Source: an uncultured Oscillospiraceae bacterium (lineage in GTDB: Bacteria; Bacillota; Clostridia; Oscillospirales; Acutalibacteraceae). From it: a stretch of DNA of 16,081 nucleotides. Each line of letters begins with the position of its first letter. The stretch's first letter is position 1. The notes beneath the pieces were generated by a model, which was not told where the DNA came from, did no database searches, and was given only the letters and a program-made list of their open reading frames with translations. Where the stretch lies: positions 1 through 16,081 of the forward strand of contig UQNI01000047.1 of the NCBI GenBank assembly GCA_900542375.1, in the 5' to 3' direction. This document shows, in pieces, positions 1-8,307 of the stretch. The position numbers were made by a program, and so were the translations under genes.

Positions 1-890
1 ACCCCTACAGGGACGCGACCGCCTCCCCAGGCTGCCCATGTGCCACCATAAAGTGTGCCGGGGTTTGTAGAAACCGTTGTTTCAAACAGACTGCCCACAG
101 GATGCGACGCCAAAAAGACTGCACTTGTTCCAATATCTTCAATTGTGAGCGTGATATCATCCGTTAGTGTCTTTCCGTTAATAACTCGAGACAATGGAAC
201 TTTTTCATCAATTTGTTTTTGTAGGTTTGCTGCGACATTTTCATCTAAGATATTTTGAATGCTTTCAAACCACTCTAAAAAGTCAGCTTCTTCATTTTGC
301 TTAAAGCTATTCAAATCACTTTGAATTTGATTATATAACTCGGATGTGTCGATACCTTTTACAAGACAAACAACAATTCCGCATTCCTCAGTGTTTAGTC
401 TTGTATCCTCGATATTTCCACCTACGATGGTAGAGGTGTTTGCAGGAACCAGAATATTTGCTAGTCGAAGTTCATACACCGTGTAGTCTCTTTGTAGGGT
501 AGGAACGGTTGGATCTACACCTGGTGTGCCTTTTTTGATGAAAATGTCTATATCCCTTGCAGCCATTCGATTGTCCCACCGAAGAACAACAGAGTCGATC
601 CGTGGCTGATCTGTTCCTATATCCAAAGTGAATTCTCTGTTTTTTTCTTCAAAACCGCAAGAACCGTTTATCCAGCAGATTCCGTTGTTTACCGTAATTG
701 TCATTCCGCTTGAAGCGTGTACGATAAAACCGACCTCGGCTGCCATATTATTATGCACAGTTGAAACAACTCCATTGCTGATCAGAGAAGAAAAAGTCTT
801 TCTTATCTGCTCTGCACTATTCGGTCGGTCATATATAGGATTACCATGCTCATCATACGTCACCTGACTATCAAAAAAAATACTTTCCAT
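1..890 (-). CDS. Tail fibre / receptor-binding baseplate protein, C-terminus cut by window edge
   Basis: The reading frame is open from an ATG at 890 to the window edge, about 297 residues without a stop. An AAGGTG ribosome binding site lies 5 bases before the ATG, and the gene begins 16 bases after the hub gene stops. Residues 1-165 look like an upper-baseplate or fibre attachment domain (RIDSVVLRWD near 97-106, then an acidic EDTRLN segment near 161-166). Residues 185-230 are a short helical, coiled-coil-like stretch. Residues 237-255 (INGKTLTDDITLT) match the NGK-L-DITLT linker common before trimeric tips of phage fibres. Residues 264-297 (PVGSLFETT, STNPGTLYGGTW, GRVPVGV) match tail-collar-like tips. 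The role is inferred to be host recognition at the tail tip, which fits its place after the hub gene. The family is clear, but the receptor and full length are unknown. Confidence 0.82.
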   Translation of the reverse strand, partial: MESIFFDSQVTYDEHGNPIYDRPNSAEQIRKTFSSLISNGVVSTVHNNMAAEVGFIVHASSGMTITVNNGICWINGSCGFEEKNREFTLDIGTDQPRIDSVVLRWDNRMAARDIDIFIKKGTPGVDPTVPTLQRDYTVYELRLANILVPANTSTIVGGNIEDTRLNTEECGIVVCLVKGIDTSELYNQIQSDLNSFKQNEEADFLEWFESIQNILDENVAANLQKQIDEKVPLSRVINGKTLTDDITLTIEDIGTSAVFLASHPVGSLFETTVSTNPGTLYGGTWAAWGGGRVPVG

Positions 891-906
891 ATTTTCACCT
901 TCTTTA

Positions 907-1929
907 TTATCTTTTTCTCGGTATTTTATCACCAAACTGCAATTTTATTTCTTTTCGGTTTTCTTTTATCAGTTCATCAACACCTATTATACGAGATTGA
1001 TATACTTCGTCTGTATTTTTTAAAACAATATCGCATTTATCACCTAAATCAAAGTTTTCTTTGTACTCCATATCTCCGATAAAATCAAAGTCAATGTTTA
1101 AAATGTTTTTATGCTTATTAAGATACTCTTTGCCTCTTTCTTTGAGAGCGTCCAAATATTGTTGGTGTGACATATCTTCTTGCTGCTGTAAATCTCTCGC
1201 GTCAACATAAAGCCTTTTTAGCTTTTCCCCATTAGACTCGTCAACTAAAACAATTTGTCTTTGATCTCCCTCTCCACTTCCTGCTACAACTGCATAATTT
1301 TTGTAGTTACTGTCGTCTGTAGTGACTATAAGATTTTTGAAGTGTCCCCAATTTTGGTTAAAAATAGCTGTCTCATGCCCTAAAATTGGCGCAACTTCCG
1401 AGGTTCTATCCAACCCTGACCACACCCTGAAATCTATTCCGTTGTGTATATAGTCATAGCTTAACGAAAAACTGTACTCATACTTTTGTAATATCGAAAA
1501 CATTTGTGAGGCGATTTCCTCTCCTGTTTTTTGAAATGAAATCGATGTTGTGGGGGCTTGAGATACGTCAACGTTAAAGTTTGGAATGTCATCGCAATAA
1601 ATAGATAGCATCGTGCTAATGCAGTCCTTTACACTGCCGTTAAAAGAAAAAGTCGGGTGTAAAATGTAATTGTTTAGTGCGCTCTCTAAAAAAAAACCGC
1701 TGATTTGTACAAATTCTCCGCGTTCTTCACTGATGTGCTCGACCTTTTGTACAATTCCGAGTTCAGCCTCCGAATTTCTATACACATACAGAAATGAATT
1801 TTCGTAGTCCTTTGCTAAAATCTGAACGGAATACTGCCCGCATTCGTAATATCGTCTATTCCACTGAAGATTAATATATTCTACAAATTTTATTACATTG
1901 AACCTTTTATCTAAAAAAATCAAGTCCAT
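907..1929 (-). CDS. Siphovirus Gp37-like tail hub / baseplate protein
   Basis: This 340-residue protein resembles the ReqiPepy6 Gp37-like family, which supplies the hub ring at the end of siphovirus tails, equivalent to the N-terminal part of Tal or T4 gp27. Visible signatures are the opening MDLIFLDKRFN, the GFFLESALN segment near residues 78-86, a WSGLDRT motif around residue 170, and a C-terminal NFDLGDKCDI followed by QSRIIGVDEL, typical of hub beta-domains. I start it at the ATG at 1929, 1 base after the distal tail stop, because a GGGGG ribosome binding site lies about 6 bases upstream. The frame is open further up to 2061, but that would bury the start inside the neighbouring gene. It has no fused peptidase or lysin domain, so it is a structural hub only. 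Confidence 0.85.
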   Translation of the reverse strand: MDLIFLDKRFNVIKFVEYINLQWNRRYYECGQYSVQILAKDYENSFLYVYRNSEAELGIVQKVEHISEERGEFVQISGFFLESALNNYILHPTFSFNGSVKDCISTMLSIYCDDIPNFNVDVSQAPTTSISFQKTGEEIASQMFSILQKYEYSFSLSYDYIHNGIDFRVWSGLDRTSEVAPILGHETAIFNQNWGHFKNLIVTTDDSNYKNYAVVAGSGEGDQRQIVLVDESNGEKLKRLYVDARDLQQQEDMSHQQYLDALKERGKEYLNKHKNILNIDFDFIGDMEYKENFDLGDKCDIVLKNTDEVYQSRIIGVDELIKENRKEIKLQFGDKIPRKR

Positions 1930-1930
1930 A

Positions 1931-2761
1931 CTATACCCCCGAATAAAGCTGATTGTAATACAGGTAGACGTGAACAGCTGAATCATTTGTATCTGCACTG
2001 TACGAAATCGTGCATCCGCCTCGGTCGATTGCAAAAAAAGTGCTTTTTCGGTCAATCGCATTCAAAAGTTTTTTACCTCCCTCTTCAATTGTCCTTTTTT
2101 CAAAATCGATTTTTACCCCTTGTTTACCTCTCAACTCTTTTGTGAATTGAATATATTCCTTTTCATTTTTATATATTTTCAGTCCACTTACGGGTGCATC
2201 GAATTCAAGAAGGACCGTGCAGTACGTTTCCACTGCACCGCTATTTGGAACGAAAACGTGCTGTGAAAAGTTTCGTGTACTTGCAACAAAGCCCTTTTCT
2301 TGCGAAATCATTAGAGGAAACCCCATCATCGGAGATATTGAAGCTAAGTCTTTGCCAAAATCGTCATAGGATTTGAAATAAGGACTGGGGCAAAACACAG
2401 ATAGTGTAACCATCTGCGGCGCAAAAACGTTGTTTGTTGGCAGATCTCTTGCATCCACGATACACTCACACCATACCGTATTGTTTTTGTATGTTATATA
2501 CATTTTAAAAGAATTTTTCGGATTGAAGAAATCGTTGATTTTTTCGCGCGATGGATCAAACTGTCCGGCATAGTCGTTACAGGCAGTAATCGTTACCGTT
2601 CGAGAGCTAACTCTTGTGCCAGTTATGATGTCACCGTCACCAACCGCACGTTTTTCTGTAAAGATTTCCTGTGTGATTGTGCCTAACCCCTCAATGCTAA
2701 TGATTTTAAAATAATCCGTAATGTTAAGTGTTAAGCCGTCATCTCTTACGAATCTTATCAT
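1931..2761 (-). CDS. Distal tail protein (Dit), phage tail family
   Basis: This 276-residue protein matches the Sipho_tail (Dit) family, which forms the hexameric ring that joins the tail tube to the hub and fibres. The N-terminal half, roughly residues 1-140, carries Dit split-barrel features: GLTLNITDYF, a GDGDIITGTRVSSRT segment near 42-56, and FCPSPYF near 128-134. The C-terminal half, about 160-276, is beta-rich and looks like the galectin-like or carbohydrate-binding-type domain of Dit proteins. Its ATG overlaps the tape measure stop as ATGA, and AGGTG lies 7 bases upstream, so translational coupling is likely. The order tape measure, Dit, hub, fibre is standard in Firmicutes siphoviruses. 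Confidence 0.88.
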   Translation of the reverse strand: MIRFVRDDGLTLNITDYFKIISIEGLGTITQEIFTEKRAVGDGDIITGTRVSSRTVTITACNDYAGQFDPSREKINDFFNPKNSFKMYITYKNNTVWCECIVDARDLPTNNVFAPQMVTLSVFCPSPYFKSYDDFGKDLASISPMMGFPLMISQEKGFVASTRNFSQHVFVPNSGAVETYCTVLLEFDAPVSGLKIYKNEKEYIQFTKELRGKQGVKIDFEKRTIEEGGKKLLNAIDRKSTFFAIDRGGCTISYSADTNDSAVHVYLYYNQLYSGV

Positions 2762-5700
2762 CCTTTATCACCTGCCAATCCAAAAGTAAAAATCCTGTTG
2801 ATAGCCCGTGCTGTTGCGTCTGGGCTTTCTACAGGCTGGTTAAAGTTAATCACGGTTTGCCTGTCTCCTCCACTGCTTGTACTTTGTGATATACCTTTAT
2901 TTATCATATAGTTACTTCTCGCTGCCGCACCTGCTACAGCCGTTTGATTCGAGTATACCGCTGCTCTTGCTTGGTCCATAAGGGCGGTGACGTCAATGTT
3001 TTTAAGCCTATCTAAAAATTCATTTGAAATACTTGTTGCTTGACCGAGCAGTTTAGGTGTATCATCTTCCAACCCCTTTTCTGCGCCTTCCATAACTTGA
3101 TTGAAAATGGCGCGTACTTTTCGTGAAGGTGAATGGATATCAAATGCTTTTCGAAGATTTCCAAGGATGCCATTAGCAATACTGGTAGCTTTTGCAAAAA
3201 GTACAGGCTCTTTTTTGTTCATCTCATCAAGCATTGGTGATAACGCGTCTTTCATGGTATCTCTTGATTCTTGTGGGAGCTTATCAAAAGATGCGATCAG
3301 CCCTTCAACGGTAGATTTTGTTTTTTCATCTAACTGCCCGCCGTACAATTCTGTTTGTGAAACAAAACCTAGCCACACTGCAAGCTGTTCTAACTGTTCG
3401 TCAGTCATATTTTTCGTCAAGTCATTCCATATGCTAGTCATCGTTGAATTGTGACGATTAGTTTCAAACGCTATTGCATTTTCTTTCTCTGTTACATTGC
3501 TATACTTTGTATTCTCAATCTCTGCTAGTCTATCTGCATGTCTTTGATTTTCACTCTCTAAGGACGCGTTTTGTCCCGCCGTTACCGTTGTATACCACTC
3601 ATTTAAGCCTGTAAGCTCTCCATATCCAGCACTATATTGTTCGTAAAGAGAAGCTACTTCACTTTGTACGGCTGAAATTCTCGCTTCTTTCCTTTGTTCA
3701 GCTGCTTCAATGTCTGCATTGAATGCTTCTTCATTTAAAATTCCATTTTGTGTATGTTTTTGTTGAAGTAGTGCAATTTCCTGGTTGCATTGTTCTTCAA
3801 TAATTGAAATTTGTTTTTCTGCTTGCTCTTGTGTAGTTGCTAACCAATCATAAGCCGCTTGCTCATACTCTTTCGCAGATGTATCTAGTGCCTCTGCTTG
3901 TCTTTCAGCTTGAGCCACAACAGCATCCATAATGGATTGCTCAATCGCAAGTTGTTGCTCGTTTAGCTCTCTAAGTTTTTCAAAGTACTGTTCGAGCTGT
4001 TGAATTTCTTCTTGTGTATAGTCCCGCCGTTCAGCTGATGCTGTTTTACAAATCAAAGTTATACCATTTTGAACATCTTGCATATTATCCGCTAATGCTT
4101 GCTGTTCCTCGGATGATGCAAAAAGTGTTGAGTTAAAATCACTTAAATGGGATTTTGCATTGCTCATACCGTCACTAAAACGGGTGAATCCTTGTGAAAC
4201 TTTTTCAAATGACTCATTTAATTGTTCAGTTTCACTTTTTCCACCACTAAGAGCGACAACTAACCCAGCTAAAGCACCAACAAATACACCAATCGCAGTT
4301 ACCACCGCACCAATAGGATTTGACCTCATGGCTACGTTCCAAAGCTGTTGTGCCGCTTGTGCAAGCGTAATTTTTCCAGTTAACACCTCTGTTGCCGCAA
4401 TCTTAGCCCAAAGCAATGCATTAGTGATTGTTGTCTTTGCTGCCAAAAGTGTTTCAGATGTCGTAAAGGATTTAATCCAAGAGGTTGCAGTTTGTACAAT
4501 CTTTAGTGCTGCAAAACCACCTGCTGCAGCCGTTAGTAGTGGGGTTAATGGTTTGATTGCTTTGATACATGCTTCTATAACTTTTGTAAGCGGAGGTATC
4601 ACAGTTTTAGCAATTTTAGATACAGTGCTTATAAAAGTTGAAAACACAGGTCTTAAACTGTTCAGTGCACCTGAAACAGCACTTGCAATTGTTTTAAAGC
4701 TGTCAATGATTGTTTTTCCCAGTTCGCCAACGCTTTTGCCTACATCACTACCGAGTAAATTTGAAGCAAGAGAGGAAATGATTTCAACGCCTACTTCTGC
4801 AACCTTTGGTATAATTTGAGCAATACCGTTGATTAAAGATTCGCCTATCTTGACCGCTGCTTCTGCTATCTGTCCAGAATTGTGACTAATTCCGTCAAGA
4901 AACGACGTTATCATGGACGTTGCCGCATCTATCATCTTTGGCGCGCTGTTTGCCGCTTGTGTTGCTACTTCTGCAAAAGCTGTACCAAGCTCGCTCACTA
5001 GTCCAGACAATCCACCGTCTTTGAACGCTTTTGTTAACTGCTCTACCATAGAGGTTGCAGAATCAACAATGGTGCGTATTGGCGTGTTTACACTATCGTA
5101 AAACTCAATTCCCAGTGTTTCAAGGGCACCGCCTAGTTGCTCAACACTGCCTTTAAGATTGTCCTGCATGATTTTTGCGGCTTCTTCTGCCGCACCATTG
5201 CAGTTGTTGATTTGCTCGGTTAGTGCTGCAAAATCCTCATCACTTGCATTGACAATCGCAAGCAGTCCAGACATAGCTTCTTTACCCGCAATACCTGCGG
5301 CATACTCTGCCTTCTGTGCTTCAGTTAACCCTTCAAAACCTTCACGAAGGTCAATCATAACCTCGTTAAACGGCTTAACATTTCCTTGCGCATCCGTTAA
5401 AGAAATTCCGAGTTCTTCCATGTAGCCAGTCATTTGCTGTGTTGGCTTTGCAAGATTTGTCAGCGTTGCTCTTAATGCTGTACCTGCTGTTTCTGCTTTA
5501 ATGCCAGAGTTCGCCATTAAACCAATAGCAACGGACATATCTTCTATGGAGTAACCCAGTGCGCCAGCTACAGGCGCAACGTACTTGAATGTGTAGCCCA
5601 AGTTTGCAACGTCTGTATTCGTTGCATTTGCAGTCATTGCCAGTACATCAGAAAAATGCGCTGCATCTTTTGCTTCTAATCCGAATGCCGTTAGCGAATC

Positions 5701-6126
5701 TGTTACAATGTCCGCTGTTAAAGCTAAGTCCTCACCAGAGGCAGCAGCTAAAGACATAACACCTGATATGCCGTTTAGCATGTCCTCTGTATTCCAACCT
5801 GCTTGCGCCATGTACTTAAACGCTGCTGCTGATTCTGTTGCGCTGAATTTTGTTTCTGCGCCCATCTCTTTGGCTTTTTCTTTCAAAAGCTCCATATCAG
5901 AAGCACTTGCTCTTGATATAGCTTGTACTTCGGACATACCTTCTTCAAAGTCTGCCCCAATTTTGATAGCTGCACCGCCCAATCCTGCAAGGGCCGTTCC
6001 TGCACTGGCTATTGCTGTAAGTGTTCCTTTGATACCTGATTGGGCTATACCTGATAGCTTTGATAACCCTGCCTTGATACCACTTGCATCAAGGTCTGTT
6101 TCGATTACGACTTTTCCGTCCGCCAT
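2758..6126 (-). CDS. Phage tail tape measure protein, TP901 family
   Basis: This 1122-residue protein fixes tail length and is expected to leave the tail with the DNA at infection. Residues about 55-340 form the TP901 tape measure core, with MSEVQAISRASASDME, AKEMGAETKFSATESA and YMAQAGWNTEDMLNGI motifs and a GLMANSGI stretch. Residues about 605-629 are a hydrophobic, membrane-like segment following SNPIG. Residues about 700-900 are Glu/Gln-rich and probably coiled coil. A conserved HSPSRKVR motif lies near residue 1000. At roughly 0.15 nm per residue the tail would be at most about 168 nm long, which is an inference. The ATG at 6126 has AGGTGA 4 bases upstream, partly inside a small hairpin. 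No lytic transglycosylase or peptidase domain is evident. Confidence 0.93.
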   Translation of the reverse strand: MADGKVVIETDLDASGIKAGLSKLSGIAQSGIKGTLTAIASAGTALAGLGGAAIKIGADFEEGMSEVQAISRASASDMELLKEKAKEMGAETKFSATESAAAFKYMAQAGWNTEDMLNGISGVMSLAAASGEDLALTADIVTDSLTAFGLEAKDAAHFSDVLAMTANATNTDVANLGYTFKYVAPVAGALGYSIEDMSVAIGLMANSGIKAETAGTALRATLTNLAKPTQQMTGYMEELGISLTDAQGNVKPFNEVMIDLREGFEGLTEAQKAEYAAGIAGKEAMSGLLAIVNASDEDFAALTEQINNCNGAAEEAAKIMQDNLKGSVEQLGGALETLGIEFYDSVNTPIRTIVDSATSMVEQLTKAFKDGGLSGLVSELGTAFAEVATQAANSAPKMIDAATSMITSFLDGISHNSGQIAEAAVKIGESLINGIAQIIPKVAEVGVEIISSLASNLLGSDVGKSVGELGKTIIDSFKTIASAVSGALNSLRPVFSTFISTVSKIAKTVIPPLTKVIEACIKAIKPLTPLLTAAAGGFAALKIVQTATSWIKSFTTSETLLAAKTTITNALLWAKIAATEVLTGKITLAQAAQQLWNVAMRSNPIGAVVTAIGVFVGALAGLVVALSGGKSETEQLNESFEKVSQGFTRFSDGMSNAKSHLSDFNSTLFASSEEQQALADNMQDVQNGITLICKTASAERRDYTQEEIQQLEQYFEKLRELNEQQLAIEQSIMDAVVAQAERQAEALDTSAKEYEQAAYDWLATTQEQAEKQISIIEEQCNQEIALLQQKHTQNGILNEEAFNADIEAAEQRKEARISAVQSEVASLYEQYSAGYGELTGLNEWYTTVTAGQNASLESENQRHADRLAEIENTKYSNVTEKENAIAFETNRHNSTMTSIWNDLTKNMTDEQLEQLAVWLGFVSQTELYGGQLDEKTKSTVEGLIASFDKLPQESRDTMKDALSPMLDEMNKKEPVLFAKATSIANGILGNLRKAFDIHSPSRKVRAIFNQVMEGAEKGLEDDTPKLLGQATSISNEFLDRLKNIDVTALMDQARAAVYSNQTAVAGAAARSNYMINKGISQSTSSGGDRQTVINFNQPVESPDATARAINRIFTFGLAGDKG

Positions 6127-6130
6127 ATAA

Positions 6131-6160
6131 TCACCTGCCTATTTTGTCAATAAAAGCAGG
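6131..6160 (-). promoter_or_regulatory. Hairpin over the tape measure ribosome binding site
   Basis: On the minus strand CCTGC (6160-6156) can pair with GCAGG (6138-6134), extended by a G-U and an A-T pair to about 7 bp with a 13-base loop. The 3' arm overlaps the AGG of the AGGTGA ribosome binding site (6136-6131). This could damp translation of the tape measure, which is needed in only a few copies per virion. The pairing is visible but the function is inferred. Confidence 0.3.
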
Positions 6161-6177
6161 CTCCGGCTCACTACTCT

Positions 6178-6336
6178 CTATGGTGTGGCTCTAGGCTCTG
6201 TCGTTTTTATATCAGTTGTCTTTGTAATCGTTATAATTTTTTTGCATCTTGTGCATTTAATCTCTACTTTTCCATATTCAAGTTTGCATAATGTTTGCCC
6301 ACAATTTGGACATTTTATCTTTTCAATTTGTTCCAC
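6178..6336 (-). CDS. Com-like zinc-ribbon small protein
   Basis: This 52-residue gene lies between the lipoprotein terminators and the tape measure gene. It carries two cysteine pairs, CPNCG at residues 9-13 and CTRC at 28-31, separated by a basic stretch with GKVEIKC. That layout matches Com-family zinc-ribbon proteins; Com of phage Mu binds mRNA and switches on translation of the mom DNA-modification gene. No mom-like gene is visible here, so its target is unknown. The start is uncertain. A GTG at 6336 is in frame just after an upstream TAA, but only 2 bases follow its AAAGGA. An ATT at 6327 sits 5 bases after AAGGTGG and would give an EKIKC N-terminus, as in many Com proteins. The gene ends at a TAG, 51 bases before the tape measure start. 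Confidence 0.7.
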   Translation of the reverse strand: MEQIEKIKCPNCGQTLCKLEYGKVEIKCTRCKKIITITKTTDIKTTEPRATP

Positions 6337-6354
6337 CTTCCTTTAAAAAGGTAT

Positions 6355-6387
6355 AAAAAAAGCACCGTACATTTCTGTACAATGCTT
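6355..6387 (-). terminator. Intrinsic terminator 2 after the lipoprotein gene
   Basis: On the minus strand, positions 6387-6376 and 6371-6360 form a 12-bp stem around a GAAA loop, followed at once by six T residues (6360-6355, sharing the last stem base). Two of the pairs are G-U wobbles that work only in minus-strand RNA, where the opposite strand would have C-A mismatches. This marks it as a terminator for leftward transcription. It lies just upstream of the Com-like gene. Confidence 0.85.
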
Positions 6388-6420
6388 ATTTATTAAAGAG
6401 GGTATATAAATTTTTCCAAT

Positions 6421-6452
6421 AAAAATACCAACTACCTAAAATGATAGTTGGT
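6421..6452 (-). terminator. Intrinsic terminator 1 after the lipoprotein gene
   Basis: An 8-bp perfect stem (6452-6445 with 6434-6427, ACCAACTA against TAGTTGGT) with a 10-base loop is followed on the minus strand by ATTTTTATT. It starts 10 bases after the lipoprotein stop codon. Its loop is larger and its T tract weaker than in the second hairpin just downstream. Together they make a tandem terminator. Confidence 0.72.
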
Positions 6453-6462
6453 TTTCATTGGA

Positions 6463-7635
6463 TTATACCCCTGTAAAGTCATATCCTGTAGCTATTACTT
6501 TTTTTATATCATCAATATTTAAATTTTGATTTCTAAAGGTCGTTTCAATTGTTTGAGTATTTCCCTTATTTAGATTATCAATACCAATGTATTTAGCTGC
6601 TAACAGTTTATCGTTTTCACCCAAAGCAACTACGGTTATAGAACCCAGAGAAACATCTTTAGAAGTATTATTTTCCACCATTCCTGTTATCTTAAATACA
6701 TTTCCCGATGATTTTAAAACGTTCAAATTTGAGAAATCTAAGAGTTCTACCTCACTTTTTACCACTCTTACACCATTCAAATGTACAACCATTTCTTTAA
6801 TATCATCGGGGTTTTCTGTTGTATCAACTGAAAATGTTGACCCACAATAAGCCTTCTCACCTGGTTGAATGATACGGGGAACAATATTAACACTCTTATC
6901 ACTTTCTAGTATTGTTCCATCATTGCCAATAAAATCAACCGTATAATTTTCAATTTTTACCGCTTGGTCAAATGTATTTGTAACTTCAAAAGCATATTCC
7001 CCATATACTCCTGAACTAGAACTTAAACTGATTGAATAAATTTGTTGAGATGGTTTTAACGAAGAATAATCAATTTTTGATGACGTTTCAGAACTTGATG
7101 GATTGCTAACTTCTATTCCTTTGCCTTCATATAAGGCCTTCATTACTGTATTATATTCTTCTGCTTGAGTTGGGGTTAGTTCGTAGGCAAGCCTCAAAAC
7201 TACATTATCATACTGATATATATACTGTGTCGCAAAACTTACATTTTGAGCAATAGCCTCTACATACTCTTTACGTTTTGTGGCATCTCCACTATTGGTA
7301 AAAACTTCAATTGTTCCACCTACAGGGTTATTTTCAATATCGTATTGCTCAGTAATTCGACTATCAGCAAAATTTACTTTACTGGTATATTGGTTTGGTC
7401 TTCCTAATAATTCATTCGGGTCATTTTCTTCCGCATAATCGATTTCATTCGTAATTGGAAGTCCTTGCGCCTTCAAGTATTCAGTAATTTGTGCAGCATT
7501 CATTTTTGATAATGACAGTTGAGTTTCGCTGGATATGTTACTTATTGAACTACTATTCTGCGTTTCCTCTCCGCAACCAACTAAACCAACAGATAATGCC
7601 GATGCAATCAGTAAAAATGCAATTATCTTTTTCAT
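6463..7635 (-). CDS. Secreted lipoprotein with FxLYD-like C-terminal domain (moron)
   Basis: This 390-residue protein has a lipoprotein signal peptide: MKK, a hydrophobic core, and a lipobox LVGC with Cys21 as the lipidated residue. It should be anchored on the outer face of the cell membrane. A Ser/Thr-rich linker is followed at residues about 48-185 by a domain with LLGRPNQYTSKV, GGTIEVF and LTPTQAEEYN motifs, seen in Firmicutes surface lipoproteins. A second Ser-rich linker leads to two beta-rich domains (about 210-300 and 305-390), the second with a GMVENNTSKDVSLGSI pattern like FxLYD. I start it at the ATG at 7635 because GGGGGAG lies 6-7 bases upstream; an upstream in-frame ATG lacks this. 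It is not a virion assembly protein, and with its own promoter and terminators it looks like a lysogenic-conversion or superinfection-exclusion gene. The exact function is unknown. Confidence 0.85.
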   Translation of the reverse strand: MKKIIAFLLIASALSVGLVGCGEETQNSSSISNISSETQLSLSKMNAAQITEYLKAQGLPITNEIDYAEENDPNELLGRPNQYTSKVNFADSRITEQYDIENNPVGGTIEVFTNSGDATKRKEYVEAIAQNVSFATQYIYQYDNVVLRLAYELTPTQAEEYNTVMKALYEGKGIEVSNPSSSETSSKIDYSSLKPSQQIYSISLSSSSGVYGEYAFEVTNTFDQAVKIENYTVDFIGNDGTILESDKSVNIVPRIIQPGEKAYCGSTFSVDTTENPDDIKEMVVHLNGVRVVKSEVELLDFSNLNVLKSSGNVFKITGMVENNTSKDVSLGSITVVALGENDKLLAAKYIGIDNLNKGNTQTIETTFRNQNLNIDDIKKVIATGYDFTGV

Positions 7636-7664
7636 ACTTTCTCCCCCTTGTATAAATATGGAAT

Positions 7665-7693
7665 ATTTTATCATATTAAGGGAGATATAGCAA
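7665..7693 (-). promoter_or_regulatory. Sigma-A-type promoter for the lipoprotein gene
   Basis: In the 72-base gap between the Gp15 stop and the lipoprotein start, the minus strand carries TTGCTA (7693-7688, 4 of 6 match to TTGACA), a 17-base spacer, and TAAAAT (7670-7665, 5 of 6 match to TATAAT). Transcription would start near 7658, leaving a leader of about 23 bases that contains the ribosome binding site. The spacing is optimal, but no start site has been measured. Confidence 0.62.
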
Positions 7694-7707
7694 TATTTTG
7701 TGAGTAT

Positions 7708-8307
7708 TTATAACAGTCCTGTAAGGTCTCCGCCGTTTAATAATGCTTGTTCCAATGCAGTGGTCTTTTCTCTTTCAGTTTTCGATACAGGGATTGCATA
7801 TGTTTTCTGCATACGTCTGTAAAACTCTTTCTGCTGTGGGCTCATATCTTTTGTGATTGTCATGGACCTGTAGCCCATAATTTTCACAAATTGAGTTTTC
7901 TCACTGAGAGAATCGAACATGGCTTTGAATCGCCACCAATGTAAATCATGCTCCTGTGTTAAATCAATCCCGTATTGTTCTAAAAATGCAGCATAGATAT
8001 ACGGTGCATCATGCTCAAAAGAATATATTTGCGTGCGTCTGTTGGTCGCTGTGCCGCCTTGTGAGGCGTTATCTTTGTCGCAGTGGTAAAAGTTCATTAC
8101 CGCAGTGAAAGCTGCGCCTACGTCAGCAGGAACACAAGCAATATCACCATAGTATAGAAGCAGTATTCGCATTAATTTTTCTGTGTCATCCAGTTCACTG
8201 ACCGCCGTCATTTCCAGTCTGATTCCTGTCCGAAAATCCGCATTGATATCATACATCTTGCCGCCTACCTTGACGGCTGTCGGCAATTTATCTAGTAGGA
8301 TATTCAT
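7708..8307 (-). CDS. Bacteriophage Gp15-family protein (tail assembly chaperone position)
   Basis: This 199-residue protein matches the bacteriophage Gp15 family found between the tail tube and tape measure genes of Firmicutes phages. Visible family features are the opening ILLDKLPTAVKVGGKMYDIN, the FRTGIRLEM segment near 26-34, the internal HDLHWWRFKAMFDSL around 120-134, and a basic C-terminal helix. By position it is taken to be the second tail chaperone, the partner that helps the tape measure nucleate tube growth; direct proof for the family is limited. Its ATG overlaps the stop of the preceding gene as ATGA, so translation is probably coupled. Confidence 0.83.
   Translation of the reverse strand: MNILLDKLPTAVKVGGKMYDINADFRTGIRLEMTAVSELDDTEKLMRILLLYYGDIACVPADVGAAFTAVMNFYHCDKDNASQGGTATNRRTQIYSFEHDAPYIYAAFLEQYGIDLTQEHDLHWWRFKAMFDSLSEKTQFVKIMGYRSMTITKDMSPQQKEFYRRMQKTYAIPVSKTEREKTTALEQALLNGGDLTGLL

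Noticed and set aside
1930..2061. Extended start for the hub gene at 2061, giving 384 residues.
   Set aside because: The additional 44 codons lie within the distal tail gene and have no ribosome binding site. The ATG at 1929 has GGGGG upstream and a standard 1-base gap.
4160..4819. A 219-codon plus-strand frame opposite the tape measure gene, and other plus-strand frames such as 5708-6130 and 11831-12202.
   Set aside because: They are antisense shadows of strongly recognised minus-strand genes, with low-complexity composition, no suitable ribosome binding sites and no recognisable family.
6340..6400. A possible promoter (TTGGAA plus TAATAA) between the two moron terminators and the Com-like gene.
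   Set aside because: The -10-like box matches only 3 of 6 bases and its spacing is poor, so it cannot be supported as a promoter for the tape measure.
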